The notes under the pieces are model-generated. The model saw only the letters and a program-made list of their open reading frames with translations, was not told the origin of the DNA and did not search any database. Below are positions 1 to 7,545 of a stretch of 41,305 bases of DNA, piece after piece. The position numbers and the translations under genes are program-made. The DNA comes from an uncultured Microcaldota archaeon. GTDB lineage: Archaea; Micrarchaeota; Micrarchaeia; Anstonellales; Anstonellaceae. Position 1 is the first letter of the stretch. Every line of letters starts with the position of its first letter. The stretch covers positions 1-41,305 of the forward strand of contig CAIXYX010000140.1 in assembly GCA_903923795.1 (NCBI GenBank). The letters are read 5' to 3'.

Positions 1-339
1 GTTATTCTCCCGCAGGCGGCCTTGACCGGAGTGAATCTGTCAGATATGAGTGCGAGCCATCTGTCGAATGCCTCGGCCGTGGTCGAATACGAGAGGTTGT
101 CGCCGGAGGGGCGGGCAGTCAAGTATCATACAGACCGCACGTCATCGGAGCATTTCCAGCAGCTGGCGCTGGATTTCAATATACTTTTCATACCTGTTGA
201 TTCGCCTTTTATGGGAGATGAGGCGGCCGGGCTCGCGCGCGACGGAATTATGGCGGCGAGAGCGGATGTGCTGATGGTGTGCGACCGGGAGAGCGGAGTG
301 GCATGGGGAAAAATAGAAGAGATGAAACCGGCGGTGTGA
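1..339 (+). CDS. Hypothetical protein, 5'-truncated by window edge
   Basis: Frame 1 is open from base 1 (VILPQAALTGVNLSDMSAS...) to TGA at 337-339; no family recognised. Confidence 0.6.
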   Translation, partial: VILPQAALTGVNLSDMSASHLSNASAVVEYERLSPEGRAVKYHTDRTSSEHFQQLALDFNILFIPVDSPFMGDEAAGLARDGIMAARADVLMVCDRESGVAWGKIEEMKPAV

Positions 340-372
340 AAATCGGCAGTGTGAGTATTGCGGAAAAAAGCC

Positions 373-1275
373 CTAATACATCACTATTACCGATTCCGTG
401 TAATACCTCGCCGAGCCGTAGCGCACGCGGCGGTGCACATTCTCGCTCAATGCATTCCACGCCGCCTCGGGGGATTCGTTCAGATTGCCGAGGTGGAAAT
501 TGAGGCGTATGATGCGGTTCGGTATCATGTGCCGCGTGCTTTTGGGCGGAAGAGGGTGGCCCGCGACCGCCTGCGAGATTATCTCCCCTTTTGTGAATGA
601 GCGGCGCATGATGACGGGAAAACCCTTGTCGAGGAAATAGTCGAGGCGGCTGTCCTCGATGAAATGAAGGCCCGCCCCGTTGCTTGACTCCTCGGGCGGC
701 ACACTATGCGCCGGGGCAGAGCCGTGCTGGCTATTGCCGCCGGAACCGTGCGAGTGGCCGCTGGCGCTGGCGCCATTTGGTTTTAGCATGCCAAGAAAGC
801 GGCTCTGGTCTGATATGAGAGTCTCGAGTTTGCGCTCGGTCGATGGCAGGAGGGAGAAGGAGTCGATGCCGTTTTTGCGCCTGCACAGCATGAATGCCGC
901 ATCCATCCTATCGAGGGCGGCCTGCCCTGCTGCGCGGTCGACCGGTTCTGCGCGGCCCATGCGCTCGAGCGGGAGCGATTGTGTGGCTAAGTACCAGCCG
1001 CCCACGCGTATGTCGGGTGAATCGTAATCCACCACCTGGCACACGGCGTTCTCGGTTTTTAATGAGTGGAGAACGGCGCGGCGGTGGTTGCCGTCCAGCA
1101 CGACGCGGTGCTTTTTGTCGACGATAATCGGGTCGACGAGGCGGCCCAGATTGAGCATGTTCTCGCGCAGGTGGTGCTCGTTCTCGGGGATGGTCTGCTC
1201 ATGAATGCGCAATGTCTCCAAGGGCAGTATCTGCAAAGAGGACAGGATTTCTTCAGCCAGCATAGAATTCCCCAA
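373..1275 (-). CDS. ParB/Srx-fold protein resembling free serine kinase SerK / SbnI
   Basis: ParB-like N-terminus with VVLDGNHRRAVLHSL motif and VDYDSPDIRVGGW; C-terminal LPPKSTRHMIPNRIIRLN resembles the FPPKSTRH region of SerK/SbnI proteins; His/Gly/Ser low-complexity insert in the middle. Confidence 0.65.
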   Translation of the reverse strand: MGNSMLAEEILSSLQILPLETLRIHEQTIPENEHHLRENMLNLGRLVDPIIVDKKHRVVLDGNHRRAVLHSLKTENAVCQVVDYDSPDIRVGGWYLATQSLPLERMGRAEPVDRAAGQAALDRMDAAFMLCRRKNGIDSFSLLPSTERKLETLISDQSRFLGMLKPNGASASGHSHGSGGNSQHGSAPAHSVPPEESSNGAGLHFIEDSRLDYFLDKGFPVIMRRSFTKGEIISQAVAGHPLPPKSTRHMIPNRIIRLNFHLGNLNESPEAAWNALSENVHRRVRYGSARYYTESVIVMY

Positions 1276-1380
1276 GCGTTTGGGCTCTGCAAATGATTGT
1301 GATTAGGAACCCTAACAAATGGACTATGCACCGACGCCTTTTTTAATGCCTTAGCTGGACTATTGCCTGAGGGATAGAGC

Positions 1381-1851
1381 ATGGCGGACAACTACCGACT
1401 CGTTCACGCTATCGCGCTCATATTCACAGTCACCATGGGTTTGATGGTGGTGCTGGGCGCGATGGTCATGATGTACGGCAATTTCGAACTGGGCATCATA
1501 TTGTTCGTGCTGGGCCTCGTGCTGGTCATCTCGAACGAGAGCATATTGCCCCGCCTGCGCAGAATGCGCAATCGGAATTCGAACTCTACTCTCGAGCCTG
1601 GCCTTTTGGAAGAGGTGGCGAACCTGGCCACCATCGGCTACGCCCCGCCGATTCTCGTCGGCGTGTATCTTTACATGAGCGGGCAGAGCGACTTCAAACT
1701 GATTATTTTCATGGCCGTGAGCTTCACGGTGGTGACGATGAAGATATTCGCAAAAGTCGCCTCGAGCCGCTACACTTACCGGCCTCTGGGTGGCGAGGAA
1801 GTGTATGCGTACACACCGCCGGCCGAGGAAGCAAGCGAGCCGGGCGTTTGA
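1381..1851 (+). CDS. Predicted integral membrane protein (about four TM helices)
   Basis: 156-aa ORF with hydrophobic segments (IALIFTVTMGLMVVLGAMVMM, LGIILFVLGLVLVI, IGYAPPILVGVYLYM, LIIFMAVSFTVVTM). Confidence 0.6.
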   Translation: MADNYRLVHAIALIFTVTMGLMVVLGAMVMMYGNFELGIILFVLGLVLVISNESILPRLRRMRNRNSNSTLEPGLLEEVANLATIGYAPPILVGVYLYMSGQSDFKLIIFMAVSFTVVTMKIFAKVASSRYTYRPLGGEEVYAYTPPAEEASEPGV

Positions 1852-1867
1852 ATAATTCATTTGTTTT

Positions 1868-2182
1868 TCACCAAATCTGCTTTCCATAATATCTTTCCAC
1901 TATCCCCAGAATTTTTGCCTTTTGATGCGGATTGAGCGAGATGTGGATTTCGTTGGTCTTCTTGAGCCAGGTGATGAACCCCTCGTCTGCCAGCTCTTTG
2001 GCCAGCTCTTCGGCAATTGGGCGGGCGGCTTGAGGCAAGGCGCTTTTCACGTGCTCAAGCGCAGTATGCTTCGCACCCCATCTCCGATGTCGGGAGAGCT
2101 TGTAGAGGATATGGGCTTTGAGCTGTTCGCGGGAATTTATCTCGGGCATGGCATCAGCCAAAATGAAAAGGAGATTTTTCAT
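1868..2182 (-). CDS. Small hypothetical protein, possibly winged-helix
   Basis: ORF track 1868..2236; start more plausibly MKNLLFILADAMPEIN at 2182; helical, basic; ELADEGFITWLKKTNEIHISLNP resembles a winged-helix wing. Confidence 0.45.
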   Translation of the reverse strand: MKNLLFILADAMPEINSREQLKAHILYKLSRHRRWGAKHTALEHVKSALPQAARPIAEELAKELADEGFITWLKKTNEIHISLNPHQKAKILGIVERYYGKQIW

Positions 2183-2267
2183 TATAAACACCCCGAGGGT
2201 GACTTTCCGCTTATAGTATATTATTTTAAACATCAATATTCATATAATTAGATATAGAGGCGATGCT

Positions 2268-2621
2268 ATGGAAGAGGAAAATTCAATGTTTTTGCAGTTC
2301 TTCGGCGATAGCCCGCAGTTTCGGATGATAGACTTCCTTCTCGAGCACAGGTTGGAGGATTTCACCAAGACCGAAATCGCGGCAGGCGCCGGCATCAGCT
2401 GGGCCAGCCTGTTCAACCACTGGGGCACGCTGGCTGCGCACGGCATCGTCAAGCAGACGAGGAGCGTGGGGCGGGCCACGCTCTATCAATTGGATGAGAC
2501 GAACAAGATTGTCAAGCAGCTTAGGGCGATTGAGCTGGCGCTGATAAAAGAGGGCGCGCAAGTTGAGGAAGAGAGAGTGGAATTGAAAGCCAAAGTATCT
2601 AATAAGAGGCAAAAGAACTAG
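2268..2621 (+). CDS. Winged helix-turn-helix transcriptional regulator
   Basis: FTKTEIAAGAGISWASLFNHWGTLAAHGIVKQTRSVGRATLYQLDE is a typical wHTH with wing; SD-like GAGGCGAT upstream. Confidence 0.7.
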   Translation: MEEENSMFLQFFGDSPQFRMIDFLLEHRLEDFTKTEIAAGAGISWASLFNHWGTLAAHGIVKQTRSVGRATLYQLDETNKIVKQLRAIELALIKEGAQVEEERVELKAKVSNKRQKN

Positions 2622-3904
2622 AAGTCTATCCTTTCAGTCCCCATGAAGTCCTGCAATACTTTTGGAATCGCCACGCCAGCCTCGTCCTGGAAATTTTCCA
2701 AGATGGCAACGAGAGTGCGGCCCACGGCAAGGCCGGAGCCGTTGAGCGTGTGCACAAATTCATTTTTCCCCTCGCGGCGGAATTTTATCTGCGCTCTGCG
2801 TGCTTGGAAATCAGTGCAATTCGAGCATGAGGATATTTCGCGGTAAGTGTCCTGTGACGGCAGCCAGACCTCGATGTCATATGTTTTGGCCGAGGCGAAG
2901 CCCATGTCGCCGGTGCACAAGAGGCGCGTGCGGTAAGACAGGCCCAAACCTTGCAGGATGGATTCGGCGTCGCGCGTGAGGCTCTCGAGCTCGTCATATG
3001 AGCGCTCGGGCAGGCTGAATTTGACCAGTTCGACTTTCATGAACTGATGCTGGCGAATGAGCCCCTTGATGTCTTTCTGGTAATTGCCGGCCTCGGAGCG
3101 GAAGCAGGGCGTGAGGGCGCAATAGCGCAGGGGGAGCTGTGTCTCCTCAAGCACTTCGCCGGAGTGTAAATTTGTGAGAGGCACTTCGGCAGTGGGGATG
3201 AGCCACAAAGAGTTGGCGTCGGCTGCGCCCATCGCCTGCTCGCCCGCTGCCGCCCTGTACAAATCTCCGGCGAATTTCGGTAATTGGCCTGTGCCGGTCA
3301 TTGTCTTGGTGTTGACGAGAAATGGAACCGCCGCCTCTTTGTAATGATTCATTGCGTGCACCGAGAGCATGTAATTTGACAATGCGCGCTCGAGGCGCGC
3401 CATCTCACCGTAGAGGACGGTGAAGCGCGAGCCGGACAGTTTGACGCCCCGCTCGAAATCTAATAGTTTTGGGAAAATGTCGTAATGGGGCAAGACATCA
3501 TCCGCGTGCAGTTTTGGCGCGCCCCATTTGCGCACCTCGACATTTTCGCTCTCATCTTTTCCTAATGGCACGCTTTCGTGCGGCACATTGGGCACTGTGA
3601 GGAGAATAGACTCCATCTGCGCCTCGAGCTGCGCGGCCTGCTCGTCGAGCACTTTTATCTTGGCGGCGATGTCCTGCGTCTGCTTGATTATGGGGGCGAT
3701 TTCCTGCCCTGCCTTTTTCGCGGCATTGATTTCCATTGACAATTTGTTGCGCTCGTTTTTCAGCTTGTCGCCGGAAGATTTGACCTGCCGCCAAGCCTCA
3801 TCGAGCTTGAGTATGTGGTCGATGGGCTCGGTCGGGGCATTTCTTTTCTTTAGCGCGAGGCGGAATGGTTCGGGGCCGGTGCGGAGGGCTTTTAGGTCGA
3901 GCAT
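2618..3904 (-). CDS. serS: Seryl-tRNA synthetase
   Basis: MLDLKALRTGPEPFRLALKKR N-terminal arm; class II motifs including LIPTAEVPLTNLHSGEVL, CFRSEAGNYQKDIKGLIRQHQFMKVELVKF and LNGSGLAVGRTLVAILEN; start taken as MLDLKAL at 3904. Confidence 0.93.
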   Translation of the reverse strand: MLDLKALRTGPEPFRLALKKRNAPTEPIDHILKLDEAWRQVKSSGDKLKNERNKLSMEINAAKKAGQEIAPIIKQTQDIAAKIKVLDEQAAQLEAQMESILLTVPNVPHESVPLGKDESENVEVRKWGAPKLHADDVLPHYDIFPKLLDFERGVKLSGSRFTVLYGEMARLERALSNYMLSVHAMNHYKEAAVPFLVNTKTMTGTGQLPKFAGDLYRAAAGEQAMGAADANSLWLIPTAEVPLTNLHSGEVLEETQLPLRYCALTPCFRSEAGNYQKDIKGLIRQHQFMKVELVKFSLPERSYDELESLTRDAESILQGLGLSYRTRLLCTGDMGFASAKTYDIEVWLPSQDTYREISSCSNCTDFQARRAQIKFRREGKNEFVHTLNGSGLAVGRTLVAILENFQDEAGVAIPKVLQDFMGTERIDF

Positions 3905-3956
3905 GGGAATCACGAGAGGGCGTTGCTCAAGGCAGGGCATCATGCCCGCAAAAGCT

Positions 3957-4862
3957 TCACGCCGTGAGCTTCTGTCGCAATTGAGCTATTAAATCATCGC
4001 CTATGCGCTCCTGCGCCTCTATTGTTGAAGCGGCGATGTGGGGCGTGAGAAGAACATTGTCTAATTTGGTGAGCGGGCCGGAATATGGCTCGGATGGGAA
4101 GACATCGAGGGCTGCCCCTGCCAAATGGCCGGATTTGAGGGCGGAAATGAGCGCGGCCTCATCGACGAGAAATCCTCTTGCCGTGTTGATGACATAGCTG
4201 CCTTTTTTCATCTTCGAGATGCTTTTTGCATTGAGAATCGCCGGGCTGCCGGCGGGCATTGATGCGTGCAAAGAGACGATGTCGACTTGGGGCAAGAGTT
4301 CGTCCACGCTTGCAAAATAGGGATAAGACAAATCACTTGCTTTGTGCGGGTCGGTGTAGATGACGCGCATGCCCAAAGCGACGGCTTTTGCTGCGACTAA
4401 TCGGCCGATGCGGCCCATTCCGACGAGGCCAAGAGTCTTGCCCGAAATCTCATTGCCGGTGCAATTCTTTTTCTCCCATTTGCCGGACAGCATCGAGGAG
4501 TGGGCATATCCGACTTTGCGAAGCAGGGAAATCATCATGCCGATTGTCATCTCGGCAACGGCATTGGAGGAGGCGCCGGGCGTGTTGATGACTTGGATAT
4601 TCTTGGCTTTGCAGGCGGGCACATCGACATTGTCGAGGCCGACTCCGGCGCGGGCGACAATCTTGAGCTTGGTGGCAGACTCAATCAACTCAGCATTCAC
4701 TTTTGTCGCCGAGCGGACGATGAGCACATCGGCATCGGAAAGGGCGGCCGAAAGATTTTTCGGCGTGAGGACGACCGTGCCCAAACCTTGCAAACCTTTC
4801 ACAACCGATGCCTCCATCGGGTCCGCGATAATGATTTTTGAGAATGAGTCCATGGTCAGCAC
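3957..4862 (-). CDS. serA: D-3-phosphoglycerate dehydrogenase family, catalytic and NAD domains only (no ACT/ASB extension)
   Basis: LGLVGMGRIGRLVAAKAVALGM Rossmann motif, NTARGFLVDEAALISALKSGHLAGAALDVFPSEP and LLTPHIAASTIEAQ; context supports SerA. Confidence 0.85.
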   Translation of the reverse strand: MLTMDSFSKIIIADPMEASVVKGLQGLGTVVLTPKNLSAALSDADVLIVRSATKVNAELIESATKLKIVARAGVGLDNVDVPACKAKNIQVINTPGASSNAVAEMTIGMMISLLRKVGYAHSSMLSGKWEKKNCTGNEISGKTLGLVGMGRIGRLVAAKAVALGMRVIYTDPHKASDLSYPYFASVDELLPQVDIVSLHASMPAGSPAILNAKSISKMKKGSYVINTARGFLVDEAALISALKSGHLAGAALDVFPSEPYSGPLTKLDNVLLTPHIAASTIEAQERIGDDLIAQLRQKLTA

Positions 4863-4877
4863 CCCATATCTGATTTG

Positions 4878-5948
4878 TTAAACGCCCAATTTCGATTTCA
4901 CCGCTTGCAAGGCATCCAAGCCCGCATCGATTTTCACCATGTCCAAGTCGCCCATGTTGCAGAAGCGCAAAGTCGTCTCGGCCCAGTCGGCGTGCCCGCC
5001 GCCCAATTTGACCCCATGGTCTGATTGGAGGAACTGGTTTATCTCCTTGTTTTTGGAGCAGAAGAAGGCTGTGACTGTGCTTGATTCGAAGCCTTCTTCG
5101 GTCACAAGAGAAAAACCCATCTTCATAAGGCGCGAGCGCACATGCTCCGCCATCTCGCTCTGGCGGGCGATGAAGGCGGACTGGCCCTCTTTTTTGAGCA
5201 TGTCGAGGGCAATGCGCAAAGAGTAGATGATGGAGACGGCAGGCGTGAAGGCAGTCTCGCTCTTTGGCGCGAATTTGCGGTAAGTCTTGAAATTCATGAA
5301 ATTCGAGCGCACTGGAGCAAGTTCGATGGCCTTGACCGCGTCGGGCGAATGCGAGACTACCGTGAGGCCTGGCGGGCAGCCCAAGCTTTTTTGGCTGGCA
5401 AACGAGTAGAAGTCGATGTGGTCGGCTACATGGTCTACGGGATAGGCGGGCCAGGCAGATGTGCCGTCCAAGAGGGTGAGCATGCCTTTTCCTTTGGCAT
5501 ATTTGCATATTTCGCTTGTTTTGTTCAAGATGCCGGGGGAAGTCTCATGATGAACCATGGCGAAAAGTTTTACTCCGGCCGCTGCGGCTTTGTCGATGTG
5601 GGGTTTGGCTCTCTCTAAATTCCAACCCTTGGCGTCTTTGAGCCGCTCGAAGCGAGTTTCATAATAGAGGGCGCAATGCTCTTTCAATTTGTCGCCGAAT
5701 GCGCCATTTGACAAGACGAGGGCTTTTCCGCCGAGAGGAAGCGCGTTCTGCACATTTGCCTCGACGCCCAAGGAGCCGGAGCCAGTCATGATATGCACTT
5801 CGGCTGCCTTGAGCATGGATTTGAGGTCGACTATGATTGGCTGGTAGATGGCCTGAAATGGCTTGCCTCTATGCGTCATCATCTCTTGTGTCTGCGCTGT
5901 CGAGACTTTCGGGAAAACGGCCACAGGCCCGGGCGTGAAAAGCATCAT
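4878..5948 (-). CDS. Class V aminotransferase (serine/alanine-glyoxylate or phosphoserine aminotransferase type)
   Basis: MLFTPGPVAVFPKV N-terminus, HHETSPGILN, DGTSAWPAYPVD, SFASQKSLGCPPGLTVVSHS with PLP Lys; SD GGTGATTCCCT before ATG. Confidence 0.82.
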   Translation of the reverse strand: MMLFTPGPVAVFPKVSTAQTQEMMTHRGKPFQAIYQPIIVDLKSMLKAAEVHIMTGSGSLGVEANVQNALPLGGKALVLSNGAFGDKLKEHCALYYETRFERLKDAKGWNLERAKPHIDKAAAAGVKLFAMVHHETSPGILNKTSEICKYAKGKGMLTLLDGTSAWPAYPVDHVADHIDFYSFASQKSLGCPPGLTVVSHSPDAVKAIELAPVRSNFMNFKTYRKFAPKSETAFTPAVSIIYSLRIALDMLKKEGQSAFIARQSEMAEHVRSRLMKMGFSLVTEEGFESSTVTAFFCSKNKEINQFLQSDHGVKLGGGHADWAETTLRFCNMGDLDMVKIDAGLDALQAVKSKLGV

Positions 5949-6040
5949 AGGGAATCACCAGATGAATGGATAATCAGTTCATAGACGCCAAAATCTTTAA
6001 TAGACGCGTTAGAAGGGCCAAGACACTCGAGCCAGGATAA

Positions 6041-6883
6041 TTAGTCATACAATACGGTTGTGCCGCCTATGCCGAAGAAGTTCAAGGTTAGCATTACGGC
6101 GAAGAGCAGCAAGAGGACGATGAACGCGCTGCGGATATGCCCGCTCGACACATGCCCCTTCGATAAAGCGATGGAGCCAAAGAATGAGCCGATGGCAGCG
6201 GCGATGCCCGTGCCGAGGAGGAGAGCGACGTTTATCGGTCCGATGAACATGAGATGGCCCAAGAGGCCCAATATGGATGCAAGCAGAGTGCACACGTGCG
6301 AGAGGATGGCGGCGCGCTTTGGAGTCATGCCGGATTCAATGAGAAACGGCACAAGGAATACGCCGCCGCCGATGCCGAGTGTGCCTGAGAGAACACCGGT
6401 TGTGCCGCCCATGGCGGCTCTGCGCATGGCAACACCGGCTGCCTGCCCGCCGGTTTCCTCGAGAAAGCCCGCCTCTCCCTCGGCCAATCTGGGTTTGGGT
6501 TTGCTGATTTTCGACCAGGTTATCATCCGCACGGCGATTGCGAAGAGGGCGAGGGCGAAGAGGCCGATGATGATATGCGGGGGGAGCATCTGCGCGAACC
6601 ACACACCCAGCGGCGCGCCGAGGAAAGCGCCGGCGAAGATGAAGGCGGCCGATTTGTATTCTTTTGCTGTGAGAAGGCCGACGCGGTGGAAGTTGAAAGA
6701 GGAGATGGCGGTTGTGATGACGTTCAGGGACAGGCCCACTAAGATGGCCATATCTATCGGGATGCCGAGCCAGAAGAAGATGGGCACATAGATGGAGGCG
6801 CCGCCCAAGCCAAGGACGGCGAAGATGCCCGAGAGGAAGAGGACGAGGATTGGGGCGATGATTATTGGATCCATGGAAATCAT
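6041..6883 (-). CDS. TauE/SafE family membrane permease
   Basis: Multi-TM protein with duplicated glycine-rich pattern (LGLGGASIYVPIFFWLGIPIDMAI ... LGIGGGVFLVPFLIESGMTPKRA) typical of the family. Confidence 0.85.
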   Translation of the reverse strand: MISMDPIIIAPILVLFLSGIFAVLGLGGASIYVPIFFWLGIPIDMAILVGLSLNVITTAISSFNFHRVGLLTAKEYKSAAFIFAGAFLGAPLGVWFAQMLPPHIIIGLFALALFAIAVRMITWSKISKPKPRLAEGEAGFLEETGGQAAGVAMRRAAMGGTTGVLSGTLGIGGGVFLVPFLIESGMTPKRAAILSHVCTLLASILGLLGHLMFIGPINVALLLGTGIAAAIGSFFGSIALSKGHVSSGHIRSAFIVLLLLFAVMLTLNFFGIGGTTVLYD

Positions 6884-7491
6884 TGTTCTAATATTTCCTT
6901 GGCGATGATTTTCATGGACGAGTCGAATTCGTAGACATAGGAGGTGCCAGTAGGGATTTCGAGCGCCATCACCTGCTCGGGCGAGAGTTTATCGAGATAC
7001 ATGACGATGGCACGAAGCGAATTGCCGTGCGCGGCCACGAGCACATTATTGCCGGCTGCGAGATTTTTGGCGATATTGGACTTGTAGAATGGAACCACGC
7101 GCGCTGCGGTGTCGGCGAGGCATTCGCCGTTCGGCGGGCGCACATCATAGCTTCTCCGCCAGAGCTGCACCTGCTCGGGGCCGTATTTGACGCGCAGGTC
7201 ATCCTTGTTCAAGCCCTGCAAATCACCGTAATGCCGCTCGTTTAGGGCCGCGTCTTTCAGCACAGAGATATTTTTCTGGTTAAGATCGGTCAGTATGATG
7301 TCGAGTGTGTCCTGGGCGCGGATGAGAGCAGAGGTGTAGGCCTTATCGAAACGATAGCCGTTGAGGGCGGCGGCGGCCTTGCTCGCCTCCTTCTCCCCTT
7401 GCGGCGAGAGCTTGACATCTATCCAGCCAGTAAACCTGTTTTGGAGGTTCCATTCAGATTGCCCGTGGCGCACAAGCACAAGGTATGCCAT
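6880..7491 (-). CDS. gpmA: 2,3-bisphosphoglycerate-dependent phosphoglycerate mutase type
   Basis: MAYLVLVRHGQSEWNLQNRFTGWIDVKLSPQGEKEA (RHG), NERHYGDLQGLNK, VAAHGNSLRAI; leaderless start at 7491 about 26 nt from TATA. Confidence 0.92.
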   Translation of the reverse strand: MAYLVLVRHGQSEWNLQNRFTGWIDVKLSPQGEKEASKAAAALNGYRFDKAYTSALIRAQDTLDIILTDLNQKNISVLKDAALNERHYGDLQGLNKDDLRVKYGPEQVQLWRRSYDVRPPNGECLADTAARVVPFYKSNIAKNLAAGNNVLVAAHGNSLRAIVMYLDKLSPEQVMALEIPTGTSYVYEFDSSMKIIAKEILEQ

Positions 7492-7545
7492 GATGAGAGG
7501 TAGTCGAAGAAGATTTATAACCGGTGTCTTGGCATTGGGAAGCAT

